From Lepeophtheirus salmonis (taxonomy: Eukaryota; Arthropoda; Copepoda; Siphonostomatoida; Caligidae): a stretch of 64,000 nucleotides of DNA. A program made the translations under genes and the position numbers. The stretch is from positions 3,844,001 to 3,908,000 of the forward strand of contig NC_052136.2 of NCBI RefSeq assembly GCF_016086655.4. Reading direction: 5' to 3'. The notes beneath the pieces are model-generated. The model was not told the origin of the DNA and did not search any database. It worked only from the letters and a program-made list of their open reading frames with translations. Positions within the stretch are counted from its first letter, which is position 1. Each line of letters starts with the position of its first letter. This document shows positions 34,305 through 46,079 of this stretch, piece by piece.

Positions 34305-35213
34305 ACTATTTTGAATTAATCATGCGTGTACATGCATGATAGATGTAATAAACCCGCTTCAAGTCTACCAATTATTACAATACTCCCCGCTATGAACTTA
34401 TCAAATTAGTTCATCACTTTCTAAAGGTAATATTAAAACAATCTTCAATATGCCAGGTCTAACAAAATGCTTGTAACACTTTTGATCGAAAAATAAAATT
34501 GAAAAATCAGAGGAAAAGTTGACAGCTTTTACATTGTTTACAGCAAAACAAACCTCGAACCTGGAAAGAAACAATCTTGTAAAATTAATCACTTTAACCG
34601 ACGCAGGATTGATACCATAAGTCATTTCCAGGAAACTTGGGATCGCAGGACCAACTGTTTACAGGATCAAAGAACATTTTTATTTTGGTGACATCCTTGA
34701 GAGAAAAGTTGGTGACAGTCGCAAAACCCAGGTCGACTCCAAGGCTATCAATAGGGCAATGAAGGCCGATCCAAAAAATTACATGTAGCGCCATGTTGAA
34801 TCATATAGCGTTTTTTGGGCTTTCCAGAAGGAGGGCAATAAAAGTCTACTGATATAAGAAAACCCATTTTTCATCCCTCGAATAAAACAGGGCCATCTCC
34901 ATCGTTACATGGCCCTTCTGAACAACTTGAAGTGCTGTGTACTGGTCACATCATCACCTTAAGCGATGGAAAAACTTGGACTGTGAATCCAGTCTTTAAT
35001 GGTCAGATTGACTGCCTCATTTCGTTTGGAAGGCACTAAAAGAGGGATGAGATAATCACAACTACCAAACATCCAGCTTACGTAATGAGTATTGGATTTG
35101 TGGTCTACTCCGAAATTGGCATACCTCTCATGTAGTTCAAGATGTGGGACTGCATCACATTCATCATCTACGTGGCCTAGATCAAGTCTGACCTAATTCC
35201 TTGGACAATTATC
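34305..35213 (+). mobile_element. Tc1-like element, 3'-truncated (left inverted arm)
   Basis: The plus strand gives an HTH (V-I-S-R-K-L-G-I-A-G-P-T-V-Y-R-I-K), a basic linker (L-E-R-K-V-G-D-S-R-K-T-Q-V-D-S-K) and then an L-S-D-G-K-T-W-T-V-N block for D1, followed by H-P-A-Y-V-M-S-I-G. Stops break every part. The sequence ends at CCTTGGA (about 35213), where the LINE begins, so D2 and D3 are absent. This arm is almost identical, in inverted orientation, to 39066-39895, including the same inactivating stops. A stretch of about 110 bp near 34350-34448 is absent from the other arm. Confidence 0.82.
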
Positions 35214-35317
35214 AAAAAAAATTATGTATGTATTGCTAGTTTGAAGGTGCTTTGCTCTTCGTTAGTGTATAAATTATTCAATTAGTGCTTTTTTAGAGAT
35301 AGTTTCTCAAGTACAAA

Positions 35318-35408
35318 GCTATATCTATCGAATTTGTGGTGTTTCGGTGATTATTCTAGTGCCTTTTTTAGTGTTCTTACTGATTGTTGGCTATATCTAT
35401 CGAATTTG
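35318..35408 (+). repeat. Duplicated 19-mer in LINE 5' region
   Basis: GCTATATCTATCGAATTTG occurs at 35318-35336 and again at 35390-35408, 72 bp apart. Both copies lie upstream of the ORF1 start at 35497. It may be a remnant of tandem 5'-UTR promoter monomers, as some LINEs have. Confidence 0.6.
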
Positions 35409-35496
35409 CCCCTTTTTTATTCTTACTTGTTGGGTATTTTGCTTTTCAAACTCTATACTCAGTTTATTTTTGTGTTTGTTCCTTTTGTATAAAAGA

Positions 35497-36640
35497 ATGT
35501 CAACGTCATCCATCGAGAGCGCTAGCTCTTCTTCCTCAGCATCAGATAAATATATGAGTAAGGACTGTTTATATTCATATCAGTCCTTGACCTGATAATA
35601 TATTGAAAAGGAAAAAATATATATAAACATAAGTGCTAATATGAGTATGTCTTCAGATGGAAATACAGTCAGAGATAACTATCTCCATGCTCTGAAGAAG
35701 AACTTGGCATCGAAGCCAATAAAAACAAGCTTTTTATAGACCTGAAGTCTATGGTAGATGGTTTCCTAATAGACCTACTAACGCTGACTTTGAGAATATC
35801 GTTTTTAGAAATCTTAATTTAGAGGGAAAAATGTAGAGGGAATTCCAGATTGCCCTGTGTTTAAAAAGATTGTTGCTTTAGAACTCAATGAGACAAGTAA
35901 TATTGGAGTGGTTTTGGCATATGTTGAAGATTCATTCGCCATTAGAAAAGAGGAAGATAATTTTAATGGACTTGAAGGGACTGTTAGGGGTCTAAAGGCT
36001 CAACGTAAAGACGAGGATGGAAATCCAATTATGTATAATAAAAGCATTTATATACATTCTTCACATGAGGATGTTACTCTAAGTGATATTGGAGACGTTA
36101 TGAAATTTTTTGGAGAGATAGTTGTAACAGTTAGGGAATGTTTCTTCCAAGACAGGAGACTTAAAGTGTGAGAAACGGGAATTTAAAAGATGAAATACCT
36201 GGTTTTATTCCCATTATGGGTTTCTAAACCAGAATAACCTATGCAGGGCAAAATATTACCAGTGCAAAATGTTATAAGACAGGACATTATTCAAGGGAAT
36301 GTAGGAACCGATTTGTGAGATGGCATGATCATTTGAAGATGATCAAAAGTATAAGCCAACGTCAGTAACTGGAATTAATTATGAGGAAAGCGTCGAAAAG
36401 ATTGTTGTGAGCAACGGGGTGGAAGAAATGAAGGATACCTAGAGCAATTGTGTTCATCTGGTTGAAACAACTGAGAACAATAATCAAGAAGGACGAGATA
36501 TTATCGATGAGGATGTGTCTAATATAGACGAAGAGTCTTCAGCAAATGAATCTGAAATTCTGCCTCCTAATAGGGGAAAAGATGTGGCCGAGGAACTGAA
36601 AAAAAACCATGAAAGAAAAAACCTGTCAAAGTAAGTGACT
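35497..36640 (+). pseudogene. LINE ORF1 relic (nucleic-acid-binding protein)
   Basis: The ATG at 35497 gives M-S-T-S-S-I-E-S-A-S-S-S-S-S-A-S-D-K, a serine-rich start, with a stop at 35593. Another frame resumes at 35641. The frame 35857-36171 (F-K-K-I-V-A-L-E-L-N-E) is a folded-looking 104-residue segment. About 90 bp later comes a zinc knuckle in the order S-A-K-C-Y-K-T-G-H-Y-S-R-E-C (36260-36301). It keeps C-x4-H-x4-C, but the first cysteine of C-x2-C is serine. An acidic and basic tail follows. It is interrupted by several stops. Confidence 0.72.
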
Positions 36641-36929
36641 ACATCATAGCAACAAGAAGGAGGTCAGGATCTTCTTCCACTCCAGACTCGGGCCTGTCAC
36701 ACAACAGCAAGGAAACTCTACTCAAGCTGCCCAAAAAAATAATTTATCATTATCAAAGTGGCTTTTCTAAGCCTATAACATGTTGACTAAAAGTATTTTT
36801 AATGATATGGAGGATATGATCCAATTAGACAACTTCTTCGATAAAAGGAGGTTGGATAATATCAAAAGAAATATGGGGATGAGAAGTATTGACTCACTTA
36901 AAACTAGAGGTGGAGCGAACGAAGATCCA

Positions 36930-38775
36930 ACCATGCAATGATGAAGAAAGTAATTTCTTTAAAACAAGACATCATTTGTCTACAAAATATCAGATCTAAA
37001 GAGGCATCTACTTGCACTAACTCTTGTCTTTTATGCCTTCCTGCTAATTAGGTGTGTTTCTATACTAGATTCAGTCCCTTTAGTGAGATCATCACATTCG
37101 TGGCTAAGTAAATTGGAAATTTGGTTTGTGTAAAGCATTATTCCAATTAAAGTGAGTGGCACCAGATCTTCTAATATCTCGTATTTTATCATTATCAACG
37201 CATATGGACCTAATCAGAAATCAATCTCCTTTTTCGGGTCTTTTATTAATAACCAAAAAAATGATTATCTCCCCTTAACTTTGATTAGTGATCTTAATGT
37301 TGATATTTATATGAAACCTTCTACACATCCAAATAACTCGTTATTAATTAAATTAATTCATGAGCTAAAACTGTATCATGTGATGAGGATATCGAAAGAG
37401 GAATTCCTATTCATGGAGAAGGATTAAGCTATCTTCGACGATGGACCTTTCTCTGGTCTTTGGTCGTTTTCTCTCTTTGACCACGAGAGCTTCATATGTA
37501 TTTGAACCTTGTTCCAATCATAAAATGATTAATTTAGGATTATTCACAACTCCTCCAAATAGAAGTCTTAGGATCCCTAAGTGGATTCTAGATCTATAAG
37601 AATATAAACTACACCTAAAAAATCAACTTAGGATATCTTACGACCCAGCTCTGTCATGCAAAAGAGTTTATTAATACAAGTTCAGGACACAACTTCATTG
37701 TTCATAAATTTGAGGAATTTAAATTACTGGCTGATATTGATGGGGCATTATTTATTTGAACCTTTGTGGCTGACATTTTCAACATGTTTGCTATTTTAGA
37801 AATCACCGACGAGAAAATGTTGAAGAAAGTTGATTCTGAAAATAAGTATTACAAAAGATTTAAGACTCTTTCATCAAGTTATTTTGAGTTTTTTTCCTCC
37901 AAAGGTGTTAACAAAATTGTTACTGAGAATAGCATAGTCTCTTAGTCAAAGGTTATTTGCAAATTATTTCAGAATCATTTCCAGATAATAGTTGGTTGCC
38001 CTAGAATAAGTTTCCTGAGAACCAAAAAAGGGGTTAATTACACTGTGTGTTCATATAATAATATTTATTATTATATGAGGAGATATTATGAAGATAATAA
38101 AGCAACTGGTCCAGATAGTATAAGGGAAACAATCTTTACTTTATGTGCTGATGATATTATTCCTTATCTTCTTAGTTTTGGTACTCAAATGGAAAATAAA
38201 AGGTAGACTTTCTCCTGGACTGACTCGGGGTCTCTCGTTCCAAAACAGGGAAATGGAACTAAGATTAGTCATTGGTGACCTTTAACAATTCTAAAGGGAT
38301 CTTATAAAATTTTAGCAGGAGTGATGGATAAACAAATTGAGCCAATTTTAAATAAAAATTTGGGATCAGAGCAGAAAGCATTTCTTAAAAATAAACAAAT
38401 TTATGATATTTCAAGATTTATTCATTCGTCTATAGAGTCAACGAAAAAAAGGAAAAAATGTGGAGCATTGATTGCAATGAGTTTTAGCAATGTGTTTGAC
38501 ATAGTGTGTCATAATTTTATCCTTTTTTCAGTGAAAAAATACCTCCCGAATAGATTTTTAATCCAATCGGATCCCTTCTTTATAATGGGACTTCGAATAT
38601 TATGTTAGATGGAGAACAGAGTGACTCAATAGTAAAAGGTAAAAGCTGCAGACAAGGATGTCCGGTATCTCCTTTACTTTTCGTTACTGCTATGTGGTAT
38701 TTAAATTACTCTTTGTAACGTAAGTATGGAGGCTTTAGAATTTATTTATGTGGAAAAAGACACTTAATGGATATA
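36930..38775 (+). pseudogene. LINE ORF2 relic (endonuclease and reverse transcriptase)
   Basis: An apurinic-type endonuclease is suggested by V-I-S-L-K-Q-D-I-I-C-L-Q near 36950, N-A-Y-G-P-N near 37197 and S-D-L-N-V-D (expected GDFNVD) near 37287. The reverse transcriptase shows K-A-T-G-P-D-S-I near 38100, a V-P-K-Q-G-N-G-T-K-I-S-H-W block near 38238, and then Y-K-I-L-A-G-V-M-D-K-Q-I-E-P-I-L-N-K. S-E-Q-K-A-F-L-K-N-K-Q-I-Y-D and A-M-S-F-S-N-V-F-D follow (RT block with the first catalytic region, expected D-F-S-K-A-F-D). The last block is R-Q-G-C-P-V-S-P-L-L-F near 38650. The YADD box is missing because the sequence ends. It is non-functional. Confidence 0.85.
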
Positions 38776-38777
38776 TA

Positions 38778-39836
38778 CGTTCAGGTGTTTCCTGAAGACC
38801 CCATAGCTGTTAATGATAATCTTGTCAGTTATTACGGCCCAGTGATCCTCGACAGAGGAATTGAAGGAGGCTTTAATTGGATGTCGAACAAGGAAGGCAT
38901 TCAACTTGACGTATGACCACACAGTGAATTTAAAAAAGATCGAGTTCAGGGTTGTTTGGGGCCAGAAGTGAGAGTTTCCTGAAGGAAGTTTTGCGTGAGA
39001 TTTGCAGAATGTGTATTTGTTCCATCTTACTGGAACAAAAGATTCCCCTTAGGTATGTTATCATAAATCCAAGGAATTAGGTCAGACTTGATCTAGGCCA
39101 CGTAGATGATGAATGTGATGCGGGTCCACATCTTGAACTACATGAGAGGCATGCCAATTTTGGAGTAGACCACAAATCCAATACTCATTACGTAAGCTGG
39201 ATGTTTTGTAGTTATGATTATCTCAGCCCTCTTTTAGTGCCTTCCAAACGAAATGAGGCGGTAATTCTGGCCATTAAAGACTGGATCCACAGTCCAATTT
39301 TTTTCATCGCTTAAGATGATGATATGACCAGTACACAACACTTCAAATTGTTCAGGAGGGGGGGCCATGTAACGATGGAGATGGCCCTGTTTTATTCGAG
39401 GGATGAAAAATGGGTTTTCTTATATCAGTAGACTTTTATTGCCCTCCTTCTAGAAAGCCCAGAAAAACGCTATAGCCGCGAATGATTCAGCATGGCGCTA
39501 CATGTAATTTTTTGGATCGGCCTTCATTGCCCTATTGATGGCCTTGGAGTCGACCTGGGTTTTGCGACTGTCACCAACTTTTCTCTCAAGGATGTCACCA
39601 AAATAAAAATGTTCTTTGATCCTGTAAACAGTTGGTCCTGCGATCCCAAGTTTCCTGGAAATGACTTATGGTATCAATCCTGCGTCGGTTACAGTGATTA
39701 ATTTTACAAGATTGTTTCTTTCCAGGTTCGAGGTTTGTTTTGCTGTACACAATATATTAGCTCTCAACTTTTCCTCTGATTTCTTCATTTTTATTTTATG
39801 ATCAAAAGTGTTGCAAGCACTTTGTTAGACCTGACC
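38778..39836 (-). mobile_element. Tc1-like element relic (right inverted arm)
   Basis: Read on the minus strand, this copy has all regions in order: an HTH and linker near-identical to the left arm, the D1 region (N-W-T-V-D-P-V-F-N-G-Q), V-M-S-I-G, then F-Q-stop-D-G-T-N-T-H-S-A for D2, and traces of the D3 part (N-S-I-F-F-K-F-T-V-W, where P-D-L-N-P-L-D-F would be expected). The outer ends resemble short TIRs (GGTCAGGTCTAAC near 39836 and GTTCAGGTGTT near 38779), each next to TA. Flanking similarity to the left arm continues to about 39895, beyond the presumed TIR. Confidence 0.82.
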
Positions 39837-39964
39837 TATTAACACATCTATCATGTTTGTACACGCATTATTAATTCAAAAAATAGTAGCTTTTCCACAT
39901 ATTGAATTTTATTCAACCAGTCAAATGGCAATCCTAACTGACCAATAGTTTTTTCAATTTATAT

Positions 39965-40171
39965 GGAAGGACGTAGCTCAATGGACAATGCGCTCGGGAG
40001 AAATTATTCTCTTGAACTCAATGTGCGTAGGTTCGCGCCCCGGTCGTTCGTAAAGAAAGACATATACATCATGTAAATGAACTTCAATGAATATTCTTAG
40101 GTCAGATGGAATAAATGTAATACTATAATGTTTACTTGGTACTTAATCTGTGGAACTCCATCAAACCAATT
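39965..40171 (+). repeat. tRNA-derived SINE, copy B (most complete)
   Basis: The head (39965-40048) holds an A-box-like TAGCTCAATGGACAATGCG and a B-box-like GGTTCGCGCCCC. Acceptor-type pairing is G-A-A-G-G-A-C with G-T-C-G-T-T-C (6 of 7). The spacing between the boxes (about 48 bp) is wider than in most tRNAs. The body ends with an inverted repeat: GGTCAGATGGAATAAA at 40100 and AACTCCATCAAACC at about 40154, with the strands pairing imperfectly across about 45 bp. An RNA from this body could fold into a hairpin. Confidence 0.85.
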
Positions 40172-42405
40172 CATTGTAGTTAAAAAAAGGATTCGGCCAA
40201 TAGGAGTCGTATATATGTCGGTATGTTGTGTTAATTTTTTCTGCATCTGAGTCCAATCAGCTCGAAGTAATTGATCTACAGAGGAAAAGTGTCGTACTGT
40301 CCACTAGCTTCCCTAATTATCTAGCACCAATAATTACTTCTTGAGTCGAAAGTTTGATTTTTTCCCTGGGTTAATTAAATAATCTTTCATCAATGTTGGA
40401 ATGTGACTACCATTTACACTAAGCGGAAAACTATTGTCCTAAAATTTAAAAGCTATTTTCTATTTCCTGTCATATGATAAGTTCATACATTAGAGTGGGG
40501 AGGATTCTGCAACTTTGTCACAACAAGCTTAACCATTCTTTCTTTTTCTTTTTTTTCTCATTTTTTGTTCTGTGTAAGGTCCTAACAAAATCATCTATGC
40601 AATTCCATTGACATATATTAACCCTTTTTGTTTACTTTTTTAACAAATATCTATTTAAGATAAAAATTACAATCCGCTCATAAAATAGTATTTTTGTAAC
40701 GTAAAAAAGTAGAACATATTATTATGTTTAGATTAAGCACAGCCATTTAAGTACATAAATATTGGCATCTTTAATACTCTTCTCTACCTTTTGCTAACAA
40801 ATAGTAACTTTTAAAAATCACTATATTTTAATCTAAAATTTATATTCAATAAAAAAATAAAAAAAAGATTAGATACATTAAAAAACTGAGAAAAGTTAGA
40901 TTTTTATAGTTTATGTCTGAGAAAAAAGTTAGATTTTTATAGTTTATAGTCCTTCAGTGTCCTTGATGTATATAACACAGAAATCACTCATCTCAATCAG
41001 CCTTGATTTCTTTATTACTTGTGAGTCTCTTTTGTCAATGGAAAACTAGTGAATGATAATTTTAGATTATCATTCATAATGATTATGTTCCACTCTTCCC
41101 TCAACATTATAGTCTGCAAAGTATATTCTACTCTGATATTATATATATTAGTTATTGGGAACTGTTAAGTGATAATGTATTACAGAAATATAGGTGAATT
41201 CTTAACTTCTGTAAACTTCTATTGGAATATCTAAATATCGTTGTAATCCTCAAATTGATTGACTCTGTAATCATTTTGTATTTTCTTACTGTTCTTTGGA
41301 TAACGTTAAATAAATTCTTCATTAATTTATATTGTATGTATATAATATCAATATATATATTGCTCCGGTTCTTTACTTTGGTTATATATATTTATTTTAT
41401 TTTTTAAATATATTTGGATTACATATATTATTGTACATTTTATAGATAACAAATATTTATTAGATTTACTTCAAGTGGTACATTCATTTCTGAAAAAGCT
41501 TTATTCATACGTAATAAATATTTACAATTTGGGAAAAAATTGGAGGGAGGGTAATCATTTTTATTACAACATCTGAGACTTTATTAACCGTCACTTTATC
41601 GAATAAAGTTTGCTCAAATAGTTTATCCGTAAAAATACTTTCTTAAATATCGTTATTGAGTAATGATGAAAATTTCTTGGAGTACGAATGACATAGAGCA
41701 GGTTTGGATTTATTTTTTGTAAGCTATTCTTCGACTCTATTCTTGTTCTTCTTATAATCGGAAAGAGTTGTATCTGCATCGTGTGTCTATAACCATCGTT
41801 CTAAAGGTCGACAACGTCAAATTTTCTCTTTAAAGTGAGTCTGTATTCAAAACAATATTGATTTAAACTGAAATTCGTATGCAGCAGAGACTTGAAGAAT
41901 CGGTAAGAGTTCAATCAGGACATATAGTAACCTGTTAGGGGATCCTCAAAACTTAGATTAAGGTAGGCCAGGAAATGTTACGATGCTTTGTAAATTTCAG
42001 CGGTTTGGACTTGAAGAGACTTACCATTCTATACTGAACTAGATTTAGAATCCAGAGAGATATTTAACCATGATCAATATATTGGAGGTAGCCATGGAAG
42101 GGATGTCATCATTTGCCAAACTGGATCTGGGATATGTCTTCCCGAGTTGGAGTTGGAAGCACAATATTAATAATATCACTTATGGCTTTTATTAATATTA
42201 CTAAGTGTAAGGAGGTAGAGGTTTCTTTTTCTAATTGGTGTATTTGAATTATATTCTGATACACGGAATGGGGAGGAAAAAAGGTGTTTGATTATGAAAA
42301 GTAGGATCCGCCATCATGGGACTTACTTACACAAGAGACGTACCTACAGAGCTAGAAAGAGACTAATTCATCTTCTCCTTTGAATAGATAATGTATTATG
42401 TTATC
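40172..42405. other. 2.2 kb AT-rich sequence, nothing recognised
   Basis: A tandem duplication of about 31-33 bp, TTAGATTTTTATAGTTTAT with flanks, lies at 40886-40950. Otherwise no gene, element end or RNA gene is seen. Confidence 0.4.
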
Positions 42406-42409
42406 AAGT

Positions 42410-42580
42410 CAATTTCGAGTCTTTAAAAAAATGAATTGATAATGCCTCGCGTCTCAAGTCGTTTTGTATTGATTTGTTCCTCGAGTCTGACTTTTTAAAA
42501 AAGGCTTACAACTCGAGTCTAACTTGAACTAAAATAACTCGTGTCTTGACTAGGACTACACTTTGTCTCACCCCTGGTTA
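42410..42580. repeat. Degenerate GAGTC-rich tract
   Basis: TTTCGAGTC, CTCAAGTC, CTCGAGTCTGACTTTTTAAA and CAACTCGAGTCTAACTTG recur with irregular spacing. The composition resembles 33.06-33.24 kb. Confidence 0.4.
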
Positions 42581-42604
42581 AAACTAGAGATTAGATTTGT
42601 GTAA

Positions 42605-42775
42605 GAGTGCAAGGAGTGGCGGGAGCAAGACATATGGTACACCTGAATTAAGACCATTATTAATATCAGCAGCCTTCTTTATGATTTTGTGGAAGAAAAT
42701 GAATTATTGTTATAGGAAGGAGAACCTTCTACATTTAAAATAGCATTAGTGCACGGAAAATATTAAGGATTCTTC
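42605..42775 (+). repeat. Dispersed repeat R2, copy 2
   Basis: Shared landmarks are GAAAATGAATTATTGTTATA (42697-42716) and AAATAGCATTAGTGCACGGA, which correspond to 60.40-60.47 kb and, more weakly, 33.42 kb. Confidence 0.5.
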
Positions 42776-42830
42776 TTTTAGCATGAGATATCCACACTCC
42801 ATGGGTTATAAAGTAATGAAAAACAATGAA

Positions 42831-43320
42831 GGGAATCAACATAGCTCAATGGACAACGCACTCGAGAGAAATTATTCCCTTGAAGTCAACCTGGTCATTC
42901 CTAGGCAAATAAATATAGACTTTATGTATATGGACAAGTATGAACCTATCCGTACCATGTGAAAATACTGATTTTGATAAATATAAAGCAATTTTTATAA
43001 TGTTTGACCCTGAGATTTATTTATTCTCATTGCCATTGCTAACTTGCCATATTCCTTCTTCAACCCAAACTATAATGAAGATAGAAGATACATATTAAGA
43101 CCAACTCGCTTATCCTCTTTCTAACTCCCCTTTTTAATTCGTATTTAATATTCGTTCCTCCTTTTTCTGTTACGATATAAGACATAAATCACACACACAT
43201 GAATTATTTTAATTATATAGGACATATATGATTTCACACAAGATTCCTAGGTCAGATGGAGTAAATGTAATAATTTAATGTTTACTAACACATCATGAAT
43301 GCAACTCCATCTAACCAACT
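42831..43320 (+). repeat. SINE copy C, interrupted
   Basis: The head at 42831-42930 keeps the A box (TAGCTCAATGGACAACGCA). It has lost about 17 bp including the B box, so it should not be a working promoter. The tail (AGATTCCTAGGTCAGATGGA at 43241-43260, then ACTCCATCTAACC at 43304-43316) lies about 300 bp further on. The 300-bp segment between them has no recognised TIRs. The 13-bp inverted repeat of the tail is nearly perfect. Confidence 0.75.
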
Positions 43321-43443
43321 ATAGTAACATTATTTTTTTTTTTTAAAGACCACACGCAGAAACTGTTTTTCCTGTTATAACCCTAATACTTATTTCTTTG
43401 TTTTGTTTTGGTATCATATTTTTTTTTTTTCTCAAAAATCCAG

Positions 43444-43790
43444 TGGAGAGAACATTTAATTATTGAGTAACTACGTGTAATTGTGCTCATGAAAAACGAG
43501 AAACACATTGCGGATCTCTATGATATTTGTCTTTCATATTTTGTAAGCAACGTTTGTCTTTTCGACGACGCCTAATAATCCCGTGTAATGCCAGTGTTAA
43601 TTTGTAGTCATAGCCTTTCCTTAAGCTGTATATCTTTCATTCTTGAGGAGAGAACATCTATCATCTATGTGTTGAGTAACTACGTGTGAGTTTGCTCATG
43701 AAAAATAAGGTATAACACTGAATATTTTTTTGGTTAGTTATCTTTTATATTTTTTAGGCAAAATTTGTCTGTTCGAAAACTTGGTGTATC
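43444..43790 (+). repeat. Pair of diverged direct repeats
   Basis: GAGAGAACAT, then GAGTAACTACGTGT, then GCTCATGAAAAA and ATTTGTCT appear in the same order at 43447-43565 and 43646-43780, about 200 bp apart. The two copies differ by substitutions and small gaps. Class unknown. Confidence 0.65.
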
Positions 43791-44149
43791 ATACCTCAAA
43801 ATTTAAAGAATTTGTTTGCTGTCCGTCTCACCCTAATGTACTGCTCTATTGTAAGAGTATTCAAATACTCATGTCTAGACAACACATCATTCGACAATTA
43901 AGCATTAATTGATAATAATAAATTATTAATTATATTTTTTTTGAAATGCAAATGAGGTGGAATTGGATATTAGCAAGTAAACTAATTCCTCAATTTTGAT
44001 GATGACCTTGTTATATAAAGCATAACATTCTGTTCATGTTTACAGCTTTTTAATTATATTATGACACAAGTAAATATTTCCTTGAGATGTTCAACTAATC
44101 CAATTCTTATAAATCATATTCGTATTCATTTAGAACAATTCGGGGCATC

Positions 44150-44290
44150 TACAGGGAGCAGGCTAACCCCCCTCCAAAAAAAATTAAGGATTTGTCTTTT
44201 TTCTAGAAAATTTAATATTGAAAAAAAAAAATCCAAAATTTAATAGTTCAATTTTCTTTTCCAAAAAAAATAATTTTTTGTGAATAGCTA
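44150..44290 (+). mobile_element. MITE fragment of the CAGGGGCGTCCA type
   Basis: GGGGCATCTACAGGG, GGCTAACCCCCCTCC and TTAAGGATTTGTC occur in the order shown by the 51.77 kb copy. An A/T-rich body with repeated AAAATTTAATA and GTGAATAGCTATGA follows. No TIR pair is visible. Confidence 0.45.
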
Positions 44291-44309
44291 TGAAATTGTT
44301 GGGGTGATG

Positions 44310-44770
44310 GGGAAACCCGTAAAGACAACTCCAAGAGTGAAAGACACGCCAAAGTGAAGCCTGAAGACATCATGGAGGCGTTTAAGGTCAACCCAAAAAT
44401 GAATATGACAGAGTACGCCAAGAAGAAGAAGGTGCATCGGTCTACTGTGATCAGAAATGCTGGAGGAAGGTACTTCGAAGAATTGAAAGGGCACTCCAGT
44501 CCCAAAGTAAAAAAAAAAAAAAACTCACCCTGGTAAATTTTTTTCGCCGATGAAAAGACTTTAACCGTTGACCCCGTCTACAACAAGCAAAATGATGTGG
44601 TGGTATGCTTTGGCAAGGCTGACAAGAGCATCAGGACAGTCACCAAGACCAAACATCCAGCCTCTGTGATAATGTTGGGGGTTATGGGATCAACTGGGGG
44701 AAAAATGCATTCAATTTGGTTTCCTGTTGGATAAAGGTTGCCCACAGCCAACTACTTGATGGTGGGCAGA
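44310..44770 (+). pseudogene. Tc1/maT-like transposase relic, N-terminal half
   Basis: The frame 44354-44536 gives an HTH (M-T-E-Y-A-K-K-K-K-V-H-R-S-T-V-I-R-N) after M-K-P-E-D-I-M-E-A-F-K-V-N-P. After an A homopolymer near 44507 (a probable frameshift), the next frame reads F-F-A-D-E-K-T-L-T-V-D-P-V-Y-N-K-Q-N-D, the D1 block. K-T-K-H-P-A-S-V-I-M-L-G-V and M-H-S-I-W-F-P-V-G follow. D2 and D3 are absent. The D1 aspartate is intact, so the loss is mainly of the C-terminal half. No TIRs are seen. Confidence 0.78.
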
Positions 44771-46075
44771 TTCATAGTTAATGTGCTTTGTTATAGTAAA
44801 AATTAAAATTTTATAAGTACAACATCATCATGATCCATTATGAGTATTTTAATTACTACTTAGAGGAGGGGCTCAGTACTTTTTGTGCATCTGGTACCCT
44901 CATTATGTATATTGATCTTCAAACCCCAACAATTCATCTTTTCAAAATGAAGAGGTTCTATGTGTAAAAAAGTTGCAAAAACATTATATTGCGGACATTA
45001 CAAATTTAAATATTTACAATTAGTGGTTTTTCTTGGAAAATGTTTTTTTATTATGTGTTTACAGTCAATTAAATTTTTAAACTGCATAATGTATCTATAA
45101 CCTAATGACACAATTTAGTTGTATGATGATTATGGAAGATGGGATCTCCCCCCCCCCTCTCCTCCGTTTGAGTTCAACATGAAATAGGACTTGAAGTATT
45201 GGAAAAATAATTCAAAAATCAATAGTAATGTTTACGTTTTAACTAACTAACTAAATAAATAAATGAAGAAAAGCAAAGGTCATATATAAATACATTTTTT
45301 TAATGTATTTATATCGATAAAATAAGGTAAAAATTGCATTTCCTTTCAAAAAGTATTTTATTACAATATGTATTATATTTTCTTGCAAAGGCACAAATTA
45401 AGTTTAAATATATTTTAGTGTTGGATTCAAGTTACAACAATCGAGTTTGAAAAATAAAAAAATATTTTTTCATGTAATTGATAAAATTGACTTTTAACAC
45501 TTCAGTCGTTTTGATTACATTAATAGTAAGTTAGTCAATTACTATTAATCAAATAATCAATAAAAAATATTTATTAACATAATACTAAATTATTTGAAAC
45601 ATTTAGACTTATACATATCATCACAACCAAGGATAAAGGATTTTAGGTTGTTATGTATGGCAATTAATAGGGAGGTACACAAAGAACCATATATTTTTTA
45701 AAAAGTATTTACACTGGAGACCCAAAACCTTCAGTAGCATAAATAAATTACAAAAAACGAGAATTTTATGGAATCAAGAGACTGTTTTTATACCTTGTCC
45801 CATCCACCTAGCCGTAGCCCCCAGGATAGTCCTCCATTTCTGATGCATAACTCATTCAGACCCCCATGACCTCACGATCCCCACTAATGTCAATTTTACA
45901 AAAATCCAGGATTTTCGAAAAATCTCATTACTTTCACCCTACCACACAGATTTTAATTTATTATCTGTTCAAATGACTTTTATAATATATTTTTTTATCC
46001 CATCGAACCCATACGAATCAAAACTAATTCGTAATATCTTTAAATACTATATCATGCTATGTTATTTATTTAATA
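44771..46075. other. AT-rich sequence, nothing recognised
   Basis: A C-rich tract lies at 45150-45170 and (TAAA)n/(TAAC)n-like runs at 45238-45265. No gene is recognised. Confidence 0.4.
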
Positions 46076-46079
46076 TGGC

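Larger units (their letters stand above)
35215..38777 (+). mobile_element. Degenerate L1/Tx1-like LINE, 3'-truncated
   Basis: This non-LTR retrotransposon relic has its domains in the usual order: an ORF1 region (35.5-36.6 kb) with a zinc knuckle, an endonuclease region (36.9-37.5 kb) and a reverse transcriptase region (37.98-38.75 kb). The element stops just before the YADD catalytic box, at a TA that marks the end of the adjacent Tc1-type element. Its 3' end, poly-A tail and RNase H, if any, are absent. Many stops and frameshifts occur. Class is inferred from motif order and the RT blocks. Confidence 0.85.

Noticed and set aside
39965..40048. tRNA gene
   Set aside because: A and B boxes are present, but box spacing is wide, pairing is imperfect, and the same sequence recurs with a common unrelated body. 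It is a SINE head.
43730..43912. 60-codon frame starting M-V-S-Y-L-L-Y
   Set aside because: It overlaps the second copy of a direct repeat, and the first copy is not open in that frame.
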